Source of the DNA: Clostridium sp. CAG:524 | Lineage (GTDB): Bacteria > Bacillota_I > Bacilli_A > RF39 > UBA660 | NCBI GenBank assembly: GCA_000434555.1 | Contig: FR880111.1 | Location: forward strand, 66,750-83,588 | Direction: 5' to 3' | DNA length: 16,839 bases | Shown: positions 1-8,018 of the stretch, piece after piece | How positions within the stretch are numbered: the stretch's first letter is position 1 | Layout: each line of letters starts with the position of its first letter | The notes under the pieces: model-generated | The model's database searches: none | What the model was told of the DNA's origin: nothing | The model's input: only the letters and a program-made list of their open reading frames with translations | Program-made: the position numbers and the translations under genes

Positions 1-1
1 A

Positions 2-928
2 TATGGTAGTTTAAAATGTAAGATTATTTGTTTAAATGCTAAACATATTTTAGCAAGTGATTCACTCGCTGCTTCATTTTGTAGTTTTAATGGTTATATG
101 AGAGATTATAATAAGAATCTATTTAATGCTGAAATACATTGTATACAACATGGTGTTACTATGCAAAATATGTATCATAGACAAAATAGAATATTTGATA
201 ACAATAAATTATATTTTATATCATCTATTTATGAACAAAAGAACTTACTTAAAAAAGAATATGGATATAATAAAGAAAATTTAATATTTAGTGGTCTTGC
301 TCGTTATGATGGACTTAAAAGTAATCCAAAAGGTGTAATTCTTATAATACCAACATGGAGAGTAGATGTCGCTAGTAGTACATCAAGTGGTAAAGTAAGA
401 CCATATAATAATAACTTTAAATACACTAATTATTTTAAAGTATATAACAGTTTAATAAATAATAAACATATTATAGAAATGGCTCGTAAAAATAATTATA
501 AGATTAAATTTTTAATACATCCAACATTAATATCTAATATTAAAGATTATGATAAGAATGATTATGTTGAAATAATACCATCAAATACAGTAGATTATGA
601 AGATATATTAGTTGAATCTAATATTATGATAACAGATTATTCAGGAGTTCAATATGATTTTGCTTATATGAAAAAGCCAATCATTTATTATCATAATGAT
701 GATTTACCACCTTCATATGGTAATGGTGAAATGGATTATCAAAATATAGGATTTGGTGGTATAGCTAAGTGTGAAGAAGATGTTGTTAGTTTACTTATAG
801 ATATAATAAATTCTAATTGTAGATTAAATAAAAAGTATGATAAAAGAGTTAATGAATTCTTTAAATATTTAGATTACAATAATTGTAAAAGAATTTATGA
901 AGCTATTAAGAAGTATGAAAGAGAGTGA
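2..928 (+). CDS. CDP-glycerol/ribitol phosphotransferase family protein, 5'-truncated by window edge
   Basis: This family transfers glycerol- or ribitol-phosphate units from the CDP-activated form onto a lipid-linked chain at the inner face of the membrane. The frame is open to the window edge (codons from base 2), and the ATG at 98 is internal, so the true start lies upstream. The 308 visible codons hold the catalytic half. Seen directly: IQHGV, matching the family His motif usually written WHG; FLIHP, the second conserved His; and ITDYSGVQYDFAY followed by KKPIIYY, the CDP-binding TDYS signature. The C-terminus is normal. The TGA stop at 926-928 lies 5 nt before the ATG of the next phosphotransferase, and overlaps an alternative GTG start at 925, so the two are probably translationally coupled. 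The His motif reads QHG rather than WHG, which differs from its two paralogues in this cluster. Family assignment is strong; whether the substrate is glycerol, ribitol or another alditol cannot be told. Confidence 0.88.
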   Translation, partial: YGSLKCKIICLNAKHILASDSLAASFCSFNGYMRDYNKNLFNAEIHCIQHGVTMQNMYHRQNRIFDNNKLYFISSIYEQKNLLKKEYGYNKENLIFSGLARYDGLKSNPKGVILIIPTWRVDVASSTSSGKVRPYNNNFKYTNYFKVYNSLINNKHIIEMARKNNYKIKFLIHPTLISNIKDYDKNDYVEIIPSNTVDYEDILVESNIMITDYSGVQYDFAYMKKPIIYYHNDDLPPSYGNGEMDYQNIGFGGIAKCEEDVVSLLIDIINSNCRLNKKYDKRVNEFFKYLDYNNCKRIYEAIKKYERE

Positions 929-933
929 GAAAT

Positions 934-2136
934 ATGCTTAAAAAAGTAATCAAATCTATTAAAGATGGTACTTTTTTTAAAAAAGTAAATAAGAAAATAA
1001 GATCAATACACTATAAAAGACTCACTAAAAAAAGTAATATCAAATTAGTTAATAATCAAGTTATGTTTATTACATTTCAAGGAGATTATACTTGTAATTC
1101 TAAAGCAATATGTGATTATATATTAAAAAATAAACTTGATTATAAAATTATATGGGTTATTCGTAGTGAAAAAGAAAATGATATAAAACAATTTCCACAT
1201 GGAATTAAAGTAGTAAGTAGAGACTCAAATGAATTTTATTATGAATATGAAAGAAGTAAATTTATATTTGACAATTCTACTAATTTTGCATATATGAATT
1301 TATTCAAAAGAGAAGGTCAAATTGTTATTCAAACATGGCATGGTTCAATGGGATTCAAAAGAATAGATCCAAGCTCAGTTAGTGATAAAGACTGGTTAGA
1401 AAAAGCAATTTCTTCTGCGAATGCTGATGATTACATTATAACTAATAGTAAGTTCGAAGAAAATGTTTTTAGAGGAAGTTACTGGCCTAAAACTGAATTT
1501 TTAAAAGTAGGACATCCTAGAAATGATATTTTATTTAACAAAAATAATGAATTTTTAAATTATGCTAAAAAAATAAGAAAGATGTATAATATCAAAAAAG
1601 ATACTAAAATATGTTTATATGCACCTACATTTAGAAATAGTGATAGTATTAGTTGTTATGATTTAGATTATAATAGATTACATGAAGCACTAGTTAAAAG
1701 ATTTAGTGGAGATTGGGTAATACTTGTAAGATATCATTTTAGACTTAAGAATACTAAAATACCTAAAAAATATGAAAATACTGTTATTAATGTAACAAAT
1801 TATCCTGATATGCAAGAATTATTATGCGTAACTGACTTTGGTATAACAGATTACTCAAGTTGGATATGTGATTATGTTATCACAAAAAGGCCTGGATTCT
1901 TATATACAACTGATATTGAAAAGTATATTGATACTGAAAGAGGATTTTATCATACATTAGATTATTATCCATTTCCAATATGTAAAAACAATGATGAATT
2001 ATATAATAAGATTATTAATTTTGATGATAAAAAGTATTTAAAAGATGTAAACAGTTTTTTAAGAAAAGTAAATTGTTATGAAAAAGGTGATGCATCTAAA
2101 AAAGTTGTAGATAAGATGAATAAATTAATTAAGTAG
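934..2136 (+). CDS. CDP-glycerol/ribitol phosphotransferase (TagB/TagF/TarL-like)
   Basis: A 400-residue polyol-phosphate transferase of the TagB/TagF family, expected to act peripherally at the cytoplasmic membrane in priming or extending a teichoic-acid-like chain. Visible motifs: QTWHGS with His136 and the following Gly-Phe-Lys-Arg; LYAPTFR in mid-protein; VRYHF, the second catalytic His region; and ITDYSS around Asp306, followed by DYVITKRP. The basic N-terminal 30 residues (many Lys/Arg) are typical of the amphipathic membrane-binding end. I chose ATG 934 because GAGAG at 921-925 sits 8 nt upstream; a GTG at 925, overlapping the previous TGA stop, would add three residues. It shares a 24-nt identical run (1614-1637) with the third paralogue, over the YAPTFR codons. 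Which of the three enzymes primes and which polymerises is unknown. Confidence 0.9.
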   Translation: MLKKVIKSIKDGTFFKKVNKKIRSIHYKRLTKKSNIKLVNNQVMFITFQGDYTCNSKAICDYILKNKLDYKIIWVIRSEKENDIKQFPHGIKVVSRDSNEFYYEYERSKFIFDNSTNFAYMNLFKREGQIVIQTWHGSMGFKRIDPSSVSDKDWLEKAISSANADDYIITNSKFEENVFRGSYWPKTEFLKVGHPRNDILFNKNNEFLNYAKKIRKMYNIKKDTKICLYAPTFRNSDSISCYDLDYNRLHEALVKRFSGDWVILVRYHFRLKNTKIPKKYENTVINVTNYPDMQELLCVTDFGITDYSSWICDYVITKRPGFLYTTDIEKYIDTERGFYHTLDYYPFPICKNNDELYNKIINFDDKKYLKDVNSFLRKVNCYEKGDASKKVVDKMNKLIK

Positions 2137-2162
2137 ATTTTTAATATTATATATGCTATTAT
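2134..2162 (+). promoter_or_regulatory. weak candidate promoter ahead of the cytidylyltransferase gene
   Basis: TGC followed by TATTAT (2157-2162) makes an extended -10 like element. The hexamer 17 nt upstream (TAGATT, 2134-2139) matches the -35 consensus poorly. The 47-nt gap is the second longest inside the 12.6-kb + strand run, after none longer except none of note, so an internal promoter is possible but unproven. In genomes this AT-rich such matches also arise by chance. Confidence 0.25.
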
Positions 2163-2183
2163 AAGGTTAGGAGGTTTTTTTAT

Positions 2184-3005
2184 ATGAAAAACGTAGCGGT
2201 TATATTCGCAGGTGGAACAGGAACTCGTATGGGAGTTAAAGACGTTCCAAAGCAATTTTTAGAAGTAGGAGGAAAGCCAATTATCATTTACACACTTGAA
2301 TATTTTCAAAATCATCCAGAAATTGATGAAATATATGTTGTATGTATAGAACCATGGATTGATTATTTGAAATTTCAACTTGAAAAGTATGGTATGTCAA
2401 AAGTAGTTTCAGTAGTACCTGGTGGTAAAACAGGTCAAGATTCAATTTATATTGGATTAAAAGAAGCAGAAAAGAATTGTAGTCCTGATGATGTTGTATT
2501 AATTCATGATGGCGTAAGACCATTTATTAGTCCTGAACTAATATCAAGAAATATCGCAGATACAAGACGCAATGGAAACTCTATTACATGTACTGGTTGT
2601 AATGAAACATTTATTATAAGTAAAGATACAGTTAATGTAGATTCAGTACCAGTAAGAAGAGAATCTTACAATGCTCAAGCACCTCAGGCATTTAGATTAG
2701 GTGAAATTATTGAAGCACATGAAACTATGAGAGCTAAAAATCCAGATTATATTGATGTTATTGATAGCTGTACATTGTTTAATATGCTAGGAAAGAAAAC
2801 ATATATAACAGAAGGTGTTAGAGGTAATACTAAAATTACTAACCCAGTTGATTTATATATATTTGAAGCATGGTTAGAATTTAAAAATAATGGTGGTAAA
2901 GCTAAAGGAATACCTGATTTAATTGAATATTATGAATACGAAGAAAGTAAAAAAAAAGAAGCAGGAATAACAATGAGGTTAACTAAGCATGAACAAAATA
3001 ATTAA
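2184..3005 (+). CDS. IspD/TarI-family cytidylyltransferase (CDP-alditol synthesis)
   Basis: Transfers CMP from CTP to an alditol phosphate to give the CDP-activated precursor for the neighbouring phosphotransferases. The N-terminal nucleotide-binding signature AGGTGTRMG is at residues 9-17 with the PKQF lysine (Lys23); GGKTGQDS lies near 80-87, HDGVRPF at 108-114 and AQAPQAFR in the C-terminal half, all hallmarks of the IspD/TarI fold. At 273 residues it is about 35 longer than usual for the family; the extra C-terminal tail is charged and overlaps the next gene by 17 nt. A perfect AGGAGG (2169-2174) lies 9 nt before the ATG. The setting in a teichoic acid cluster argues against housekeeping IspD (isoprenoid synthesis). 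TarI (ribitol-5-phosphate) is the nearest named relative, but TarJ, its usual alcohol-dehydrogenase partner, is absent here, so the alditol is left open. Confidence 0.85.
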   Translation: MKNVAVIFAGGTGTRMGVKDVPKQFLEVGGKPIIIYTLEYFQNHPEIDEIYVVCIEPWIDYLKFQLEKYGMSKVVSVVPGGKTGQDSIYIGLKEAEKNCSPDDVVLIHDGVRPFISPELISRNIADTRRNGNSITCTGCNETFIISKDTVNVDSVPVRRESYNAQAPQAFRLGEIIEAHETMRAKNPDYIDVIDSCTLFNMLGKKTYITEGVRGNTKITNPVDLYIFEAWLEFKNNGGKAKGIPDLIEYYEYEESKKKEAGITMRLTKHEQNN

Positions 3006-4044
3006 AGAAGATATGGATAATTTAGTAAATAGTTGTCCATATGAAGAAGAATTTAAAGATAAAACAATACTTATAACAGGAGCAACTGGTTTAATAGCTC
3101 GTAACTTAACATATTTCTTTTTAGAACTAAATAAGCAAAAACATACTAATACTAAAGTAGTAGCGCTTGTTAGAAATATGGATAAAGCACGTGATGCGTT
3201 TAGTGATTATTTAGAAGATTCATCACTTGAATTTATGAATCAAGATGTATGCGAAAAACTAGAATATGCTGGTAATGTTGATTATATATTCCATGCTGCT
3301 GGTAGTGCTAGTGCTACAGCTATAAAGAAAAATCCAGTTGGTATTATTAAAGCAAATACTATTGGAACTATGAATGTTCTTGAACTCGCAAGAGAAAAAG
3401 GTTCTAAAGTAATATTCCCATCTACAAGAGAAATATATGGTAAAGTTGATGGAGTAGAAAAGATAACTGAAAGTGATATGGGAATTATTGATCCACTTAA
3501 TGGAAGAAATTGTTATCCTGAAAGTAAAAGACTTGCTGAAGCATTATTTAGAAGTTATTATGAACAATATGGAGTTCCATTTAATGTACTTAGAATTGCT
3601 CATACATATGGTCCAACAATGGAAATTAATAATGATGGAAGAGTAATGTCAGACTTTATTGGAGATGTTGTTAATGATAGAGATATCGTTTTAAATAGTG
3701 ATGGTACAGCAATAAGAGCATTCTGTTATGTTGCAGATACAGTAACTGGTATTGTTGAAGTAATGGTTAATGGAGAAAATACTGAAGCATATAATTTAGC
3801 TAATGAAACAGAACCATATATGATAAGAGATGTTGCTCAAAAATTAGTTGATTTATATCCTGAAAAAGGTCTTAAAGTAGTATTTAGTAATCCAAGCGAT
3901 GAAGTTAAAAAAGGATATGTTTCATATAAAATAGTTAAACTTGATACATCTAAACTTGAATCTCTAGGATGGAGTCCTAAAGTAGAACTAGAAGAAGGTA
4001 TGAAGAGAACTGTTGATTCATTTATTCTACAAAGAAAAAAATAG
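2989..4044 (+). CDS. extended SDR, NAD-dependent epimerase/dehydratase family
   Basis: A 351-residue Rossmann-fold enzyme that binds NAD(P) and probably reduces, oxidises or epimerises a nucleotide sugar or sugar phosphate feeding the polymer. GATGLIA at residues 31-37 is the glycine-rich dinucleotide loop (GxxGxxA), FHAAGSAS follows the fourth strand, Ser145/Thr146 lie in FPSTREIYG, and Tyr176-Lys180 form the catalytic YxxxK. The run GPTMEINNDGRV resembles the UDP-xylose synthase/UDP-glucose 4-epimerase side of the family. Its start overlaps the cytidylyltransferase end by 17 nt; GAGG at 2975-2978 lies 10 nt upstream and supports ATG 2989. By its fused-looking arrangement it is likely the reductase partner of the cytidylyltransferase, as in streptococcal capsule alditol pathways, where a CDP-sugar is reduced to a CDP-alditol. 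That role is an inference from position. Sugar specificity cannot be read from the sequence. Confidence 0.85.
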   Translation: MNKIIKEDMDNLVNSCPYEEEFKDKTILITGATGLIARNLTYFFLELNKQKHTNTKVVALVRNMDKARDAFSDYLEDSSLEFMNQDVCEKLEYAGNVDYIFHAAGSASATAIKKNPVGIIKANTIGTMNVLELAREKGSKVIFPSTREIYGKVDGVEKITESDMGIIDPLNGRNCYPESKRLAEALFRSYYEQYGVPFNVLRIAHTYGPTMEINNDGRVMSDFIGDVVNDRDIVLNSDGTAIRAFCYVADTVTGIVEVMVNGENTEAYNLANETEPYMIRDVAQKLVDLYPEKGLKVVFSNPSDEVKKGYVSYKIVKLDTSKLESLGWSPKVELEEGMKRTVDSFILQRKK

Positions 4045-4060
4045 TTAAGGAGAAGATATT

Positions 4061-5167
4061 ATGACATTTATTATTAAGATTATTAATTTTATTTTAAATG
4101 CAATTTATCTTCTTTTTAAATGTTTTAGAAGAAGAAAACAAATTACATTAATAAGTCGTGAATCTAACAATATAACTACAGATTTTAAATTATTAAGTGA
4201 AGAACTAAAAAAAGAATTACCTGACTATAAAATAGTTGTTTTATGTAAAAAGATGGATAATAAATTATTATATGCATTTCATATGTTAAAACAAATGTAT
4301 CATATATCAAGAAGTAAAGTCGTTATACTTGATACATATTGTTATCTAATAAGTAATTTAAAACATAAAAAAGATTTAGTAGTAATACAAATATGGCATG
4401 CGATAGGTATATGTAAAAAAGCTGGCTATGCTATAGTTGGTAAAGATGAAGGAAGAAGTGAAAAAGTAAGTAAAAGTGCTAATATGCATAAAAATTATAC
4501 TTATGTTTATACCACCTCAAAAGAATGTATACCATTTATGGCACAAGTATTTAACTGTGATAAATCTATAATACGTAGTGTACCACTTCCAAGAATAGAC
4601 TTATTAAAAGATAAAAAATATATTAATAGTGTTAAAAATAAAATATATAAAAAATATCCTAGTTTAAAAAATAAGATTAATGTTTTATATGCACCTACAT
4701 TTAGAAAAGATAATGATTTATTTGAAAAGAATATTCATGAATTAATAAATAATTTTGATTATAAAAAGTATAACTTAATTATTAAATTACATCCACTTTG
4801 TAATATTAAAATTGATAATGATAATGTATTTACATGTAAAGACTTTAGTACAAGTGAAATGATATATATATCTGATTATGTTATAAGTGATTATAGTTCT
4901 ATAATATATGAAGCAGGTATTATGAATAAAAAAATGATATTTTATGCTTTTGACTTGAATGACTATAGTGGTAAGCGTGATTTCTTTATTGATTATAAGA
5001 ATGAAGTACCAGGTCCAATATGCTATAGTGCTTCTGAAGTTATTTCATTTTTAAAAAATAGTGATTACACTAAATATAAAGATAGAAACTTAATAAGTAA
5101 ATATGTTGATTTAAATATAAAAAACTATACTAAAAATATGGTGAATGAAATAAAAAAGACTTTATAG
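4061..5167 (+). CDS. CDP-glycerol/ribitol phosphotransferase, QIWHA subtype
   Basis: The third polyol-phosphate transferase of the cluster, 368 residues. An N-terminal hydrophobic/amphipathic stretch (about residues 3-20, then RRRK) suggests membrane association. Catalytic signatures: QIWHA with His113, followed by KKAGY (a recognised subtype in Bacillota); YAPTFRK near residue 210; KLHP as the second His motif; and ISDYSS followed by KKMIFY. AAGGAGA at 4047-4053 gives a good ribosome binding site. It is followed by a 34-nt gap to the deacetylase gene. It shares 24 identical bases (4684-4707) with the second paralogue over the YAPTFR motif but is otherwise divergent, so it looks like an old paralogue with a separate step (primer versus polymerase) and not a recent duplicate. 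Confidence 0.9.
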   Translation: MTFIIKIINFILNAIYLLFKCFRRRKQITLISRESNNITTDFKLLSEELKKELPDYKIVVLCKKMDNKLLYAFHMLKQMYHISRSKVVILDTYCYLISNLKHKKDLVVIQIWHAIGICKKAGYAIVGKDEGRSEKVSKSANMHKNYTYVYTTSKECIPFMAQVFNCDKSIIRSVPLPRIDLLKDKKYINSVKNKIYKKYPSLKNKINVLYAPTFRKDNDLFEKNIHELINNFDYKKYNLIIKLHPLCNIKIDNDNVFTCKDFSTSEMIYISDYVISDYSSIIYEAGIMNKKMIFYAFDLNDYSGKRDFFIDYKNEVPGPICYSASEVISFLKNSDYTKYKDRNLISKYVDLNIKNYTKNMVNEIKKTL

Positions 5168-5201
5168 TTATTTTGTGATAAAATATACTTAAGAGGTTAG
5201 A

Positions 5202-6233
5202 ATGAATAATAAAAATAGTAAGAAAAGTAATAATAAAAAGAACACTTCTAAAAGTATAAAAAATAAAAATAATAAAAAAGTAATTAAGAATAAAGAATGT
5301 AATAAATATTTTAAAACACTTTTTATGTTTTCTTCATTACTTAATTTGCTATTGATAATACTTTCTTTGATACTTATTGTCTTATATATAAAAAATAATA
5401 ATAAAATTAATGATTTAAATGAAAATATTAATGATTTAAAGAAATCTATTATCAAAAAAGATAATGAAAAAGAACCTATAAAAGAAGAAGTAATTATCAA
5501 AAATAAAGCTACTAAAATACCAGTACTTTCTTATCATAGAACTGTTACTAGTGATATTAGAAATAAATATTTTAAAGATAATGCTTGGGTTAATGATTTA
5601 GAAGAAGTAAGTAAAGAGTTAGAATATTTATATAATAATGGATGGAAAACAATTGATTTAGATGAATTCTATTGCTGGTATAATAAAGAATGTGATTATG
5701 AAGAAAAAACATTTGTTATAACAATAGATGATGGAGATAGTGAAGCATATTATAATTTACTTCCATTATTTGAAAAATATAATTTTAAAGCAACAATGTT
5801 TTCAATAGGAAAAGAGATACCTGAAGTTACAGAAGAATTAAATGAACCTAAAAGATTAAAACTTGGATATGATAAAATATTAGAACTAAGAAAGAATAAA
5901 TCTTTACTTCAAGTAGAAAGCCATACATATAATATGCATCATAAATGTGGTAAAAAGAAAGCAGTTGAAACATTGTCTTATAATGAATTAGTAGAAGATT
6001 TTGAAAATAATAAAAAATACAATTTTAAATATTTAGCTTATCCATATGGAATATATACTAAAGATATGTTAAAAGTAACATCTAATAGTGATATTAAACT
6101 TGCTTTTAAAATAAGAGATAATAAATATGCAACTAGACTTGACAATAAATATGAGATTGCCAGAATAGAGATAGATGCATTTATGAAAATGGATAAATTT
6201 AAAAAAATATTTGAATATGCTAAAGGAGAATAA
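5202..6233 (+). CDS. membrane-anchored polysaccharide deacetylase (NodB domain)
   Basis: A 343-residue carbohydrate esterase 4-type protein predicted to remove N-acetyl groups from a surface glycan outside the membrane. The first 37 residues are extremely Lys/Asn-rich, followed by one membrane segment (about 38-64), a coiled-coil-like stretch (66-98) and a NodB domain from about 104. Metal and catalytic motifs are intact: TIDDGD with Asp176/Asp177 (motif 1), HTYNMH with His241 and His246 (the HxxxxH zinc motif), and AYPYG at 279-283 (motif 3, of the PgaB/IcaB-like form rather than RxPYG). AAGAGG at 5191-5196 serves as its ribosome binding site. The stop is one base before the ATG of the adenylating enzyme, whose Shine-Dalgarno lies inside this gene, so both are made together. 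The substrate could be the teichoic acid glycan or peptidoglycan; position favours the former. Confidence 0.88.
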   Translation: MNNKNSKKSNNKKNTSKSIKNKNNKKVIKNKECNKYFKTLFMFSSLLNLLLIILSLILIVLYIKNNNKINDLNENINDLKKSIIKKDNEKEPIKEEVIIKNKATKIPVLSYHRTVTSDIRNKYFKDNAWVNDLEEVSKELEYLYNNGWKTIDLDEFYCWYNKECDYEEKTFVITIDDGDSEAYYNLLPLFEKYNFKATMFSIGKEIPEVTEELNEPKRLKLGYDKILELRKNKSLLQVESHTYNMHHKCGKKKAVETLSYNELVEDFENNKKYNFKYLAYPYGIYTKDMLKVTSNSDIKLAFKIRDNKYATRLDNKYEIARIEIDAFMKMDKFKKIFEYAKGE

Positions 6234-6234
6234 A

Positions 6235-7758
6235 ATGATAAAAAGTATAACTGATTATTTAGATATAACATGTAATAAATATCCGGAAAAGATATCATTT
6301 GCTGAAAATGAAAATGTATTTATTACATATAAAGATTTTGTTTTAAAATCTAAAGTTATTGGTAGTAATATAGTAGAAGAATATAATTTATTTAAAATGC
6401 CTATCATGGTATTTATTGATAAGAGTATAAATACACTTTTATCTATGTTTGGTGTTTTATATAGTGGTAACTTTTATACAGTTGTTGATGTAACATCACA
6501 TAAAAATAGAATAGATTCTATAGTTAATACATTAGAACCTAAACTAATAATTACAGATAATAAGAATATAGATAAAGTAAAAGAACTTCAGTATGATTTA
6601 CCTATATTAAATATAGAAGAGTTAAAATATAAAACTAATGAAAAATTATTAAATGAAGTAAAGAATAGAGTTATTGATACTGATGCAGCATATGTATTAT
6701 TCACAAGTGGTTCAACTGGAGTACCAAAAGGTTCAGTAATAAGTCATAAATCTGTTATAGAATATACTTCATGGTTCAAAAATGCATTTAATATAAATAG
6801 TAAAACTATATTTGGAAATCAAACACCATTTTATTTTAGTATGTCTATAAGTGATGTATTTACTAATATAATGGTTGGTTCTACATTATATATAATACCT
6901 AAAGTATGTTTTAGTTTTCCAGTAAAATTAATTGAATACATGAATGTTAATAAGATAAATACTATATACTGGGTACCTAGTGCTTTATGTATTGTTGCTA
7001 ATATGAAAACATTTGATTATGTTAAACCAAAATATTTAAAGAAAGTATTATTCGCAGGTGAAGTAATGCCTATGCCACAACTTAATATATGGCGTCGTCA
7101 TTTACCAAAATTAATGTATGCTAATCTATTTGGCCCAACTGAAACAACTGATATATGTACTTATTATGTTGTAAATAGAGATTTTAAAGATAATGAAACA
7201 TTACCAATAGGTAAGCCATGTGAAAATACAGATATATTAATTATAAAAGATGATAATACACTTGCAACTCCTGGTGAAGTAGGAGAACTATATGTAAGAG
7301 GTAGTATAGTTGGAAGTGGTTACTATAATAATCCTGAAAAAACAAACTCAATATTCGTAGTTAATCCACTTAATGAGTCTTATCCAGAAATATTATATAA
7401 GACAGGAGATTTAGGTAAATATAATAAATATGGTGAAATAGAATATTTAGGTCGTAAAGACTTTCAAATTAAACATATGGGATATAGAATTGAACTTGGA
7501 GAAATAGAAACTAATATAAATTCTATTGATGGAATTATATCTTCTTGTTGTATTTATGATACTAAAAATAACTTAATTGTACTATTTTATGAATCTTTTA
7601 AACTAAATGATGCAGAAATACTTGAATTTAGTAGTAAAAAACTAGTAAAATATATGCAACCAAACAAGATTATCAAATTACCAAAGATGCCACATAACGC
7701 AAATGGTAAAATTGATAGAGCTAAATTAAAAACAATGTATGAAGAAATGGAGAAATAA
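6235..7758 (+). CDS. dltA: DltA-like amino acid adenylating enzyme (carrier protein ligase)
   Basis: Activates an amino acid with ATP and loads it onto the phosphopantetheine arm of the carrier encoded next, in the cytoplasm. 507 residues, the usual DltA length. Core motifs of the ANL superfamily: TSGSTGVPKG at 157-166 (A3), NLFGPTETTD (A5), YKTGDLG (A7), GRKDFQIKHMGYRIELGEIE (A8 hinge) and NANGKIDR with the catalytic Lys492 (A10). AAAGGAG at 6222-6228 fixes the start at ATG 6235; a TTG at 6211 is in frame but inside the previous gene. Odd point: the FCGE motif that holds the D-Ala-selecting Cys in Bacillus DltA reads FAGE here (Ala274), and the segment after GPTE (TTDICTYY) also differs from the DltA form. 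The class is certain; D-alanine as substrate is doubtful. Another small amino acid is possible. Confidence 0.87.
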   Translation: MIKSITDYLDITCNKYPEKISFAENENVFITYKDFVLKSKVIGSNIVEEYNLFKMPIMVFIDKSINTLLSMFGVLYSGNFYTVVDVTSHKNRIDSIVNTLEPKLIITDNKNIDKVKELQYDLPILNIEELKYKTNEKLLNEVKNRVIDTDAAYVLFTSGSTGVPKGSVISHKSVIEYTSWFKNAFNINSKTIFGNQTPFYFSMSISDVFTNIMVGSTLYIIPKVCFSFPVKLIEYMNVNKINTIYWVPSALCIVANMKTFDYVKPKYLKKVLFAGEVMPMPQLNIWRRHLPKLMYANLFGPTETTDICTYYVVNRDFKDNETLPIGKPCENTDILIIKDDNTLATPGEVGELYVRGSIVGSGYYNNPEKTNSIFVVNPLNESYPEILYKTGDLGKYNKYGEIEYLGRKDFQIKHMGYRIELGEIETNINSIDGIISSCCIYDTKNNLIVLFYESFKLNDAEILEFSSKKLVKYMQPNKIIKLPKMPHNANGKIDRAKLKTMYEEMEK

Positions 7759-7760
7759 AA

Positions 7761-7985
7761 ATGAAAAATGATATTATTGAAGTACTTAATGAAGTAAAAG
7801 CTGGTGTTGATTATGAAAAAGAGGACAAACTAATAACAGATGGTATTCTTACATCATTTGATATTATTATGTTAGTATCACTACTTAATAATAAATTTGG
7901 CGTAGAAATAGGTGTTATGGATCTAGTACCAGAGAATTTTGAATCAGTTAATACAATTGAAACATTAATAAATAACTTAAAATAA
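7761..7985 (+). CDS. dltC: DltC-like acyl/aminoacyl carrier protein
   Basis: A 74-residue four-helix carrier protein that receives the activated amino acid as a thioester on phosphopantetheine and presents it to the membrane acyltransferase. It is acidic and aligns with DltC: GILTSFDIIMLV corresponds to the segment around the modified serine, which I place at Ser32. It starts 2 nt after the adenylating enzyme stop with GGAG just upstream, so translation is coupled. Odd point: the residue before the serine is Thr31 where carrier proteins nearly always have Asp (the DS motif). The DNA reads aca tca unambiguously. The neighbouring phosphopantetheinyl transferase is the obvious candidate to modify it. 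Function as a carrier rests on the motif, size and position. Confidence 0.87.
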   Translation: MKNDIIEVLNEVKAGVDYEKEDKLITDGILTSFDIIMLVSLLNNKFGVEIGVMDLVPENFESVNTIETLINNLK

Positions 7986-8018
7986 TGAAATAGTGTATGT
8001 GAATGAGGGGTGTTTTAC

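Noticed and set aside
98..98. ATG at 98 as the start of the first phosphotransferase
   Set aside because: The frame continues open to base 2 with family-like sequence (ILASDSLAASF) before it, so the gene is cut by the window edge.
926..928. Mycoplasma-type genetic code (TGA = Trp), suggested by the extreme AT content
   Set aside because: TGA ends several intact genes at the expected protein length, and Trp positions in conserved motifs (WHG, WRRWH, MWHG) use TGG.
5161..5196. Promoter ahead of the deacetylase (TATACT at 5184-5189)
   Set aside because: Initiation would fall at or beyond the ribosome binding site at 5191-5196, so the match is probably chance in AT-rich DNA.
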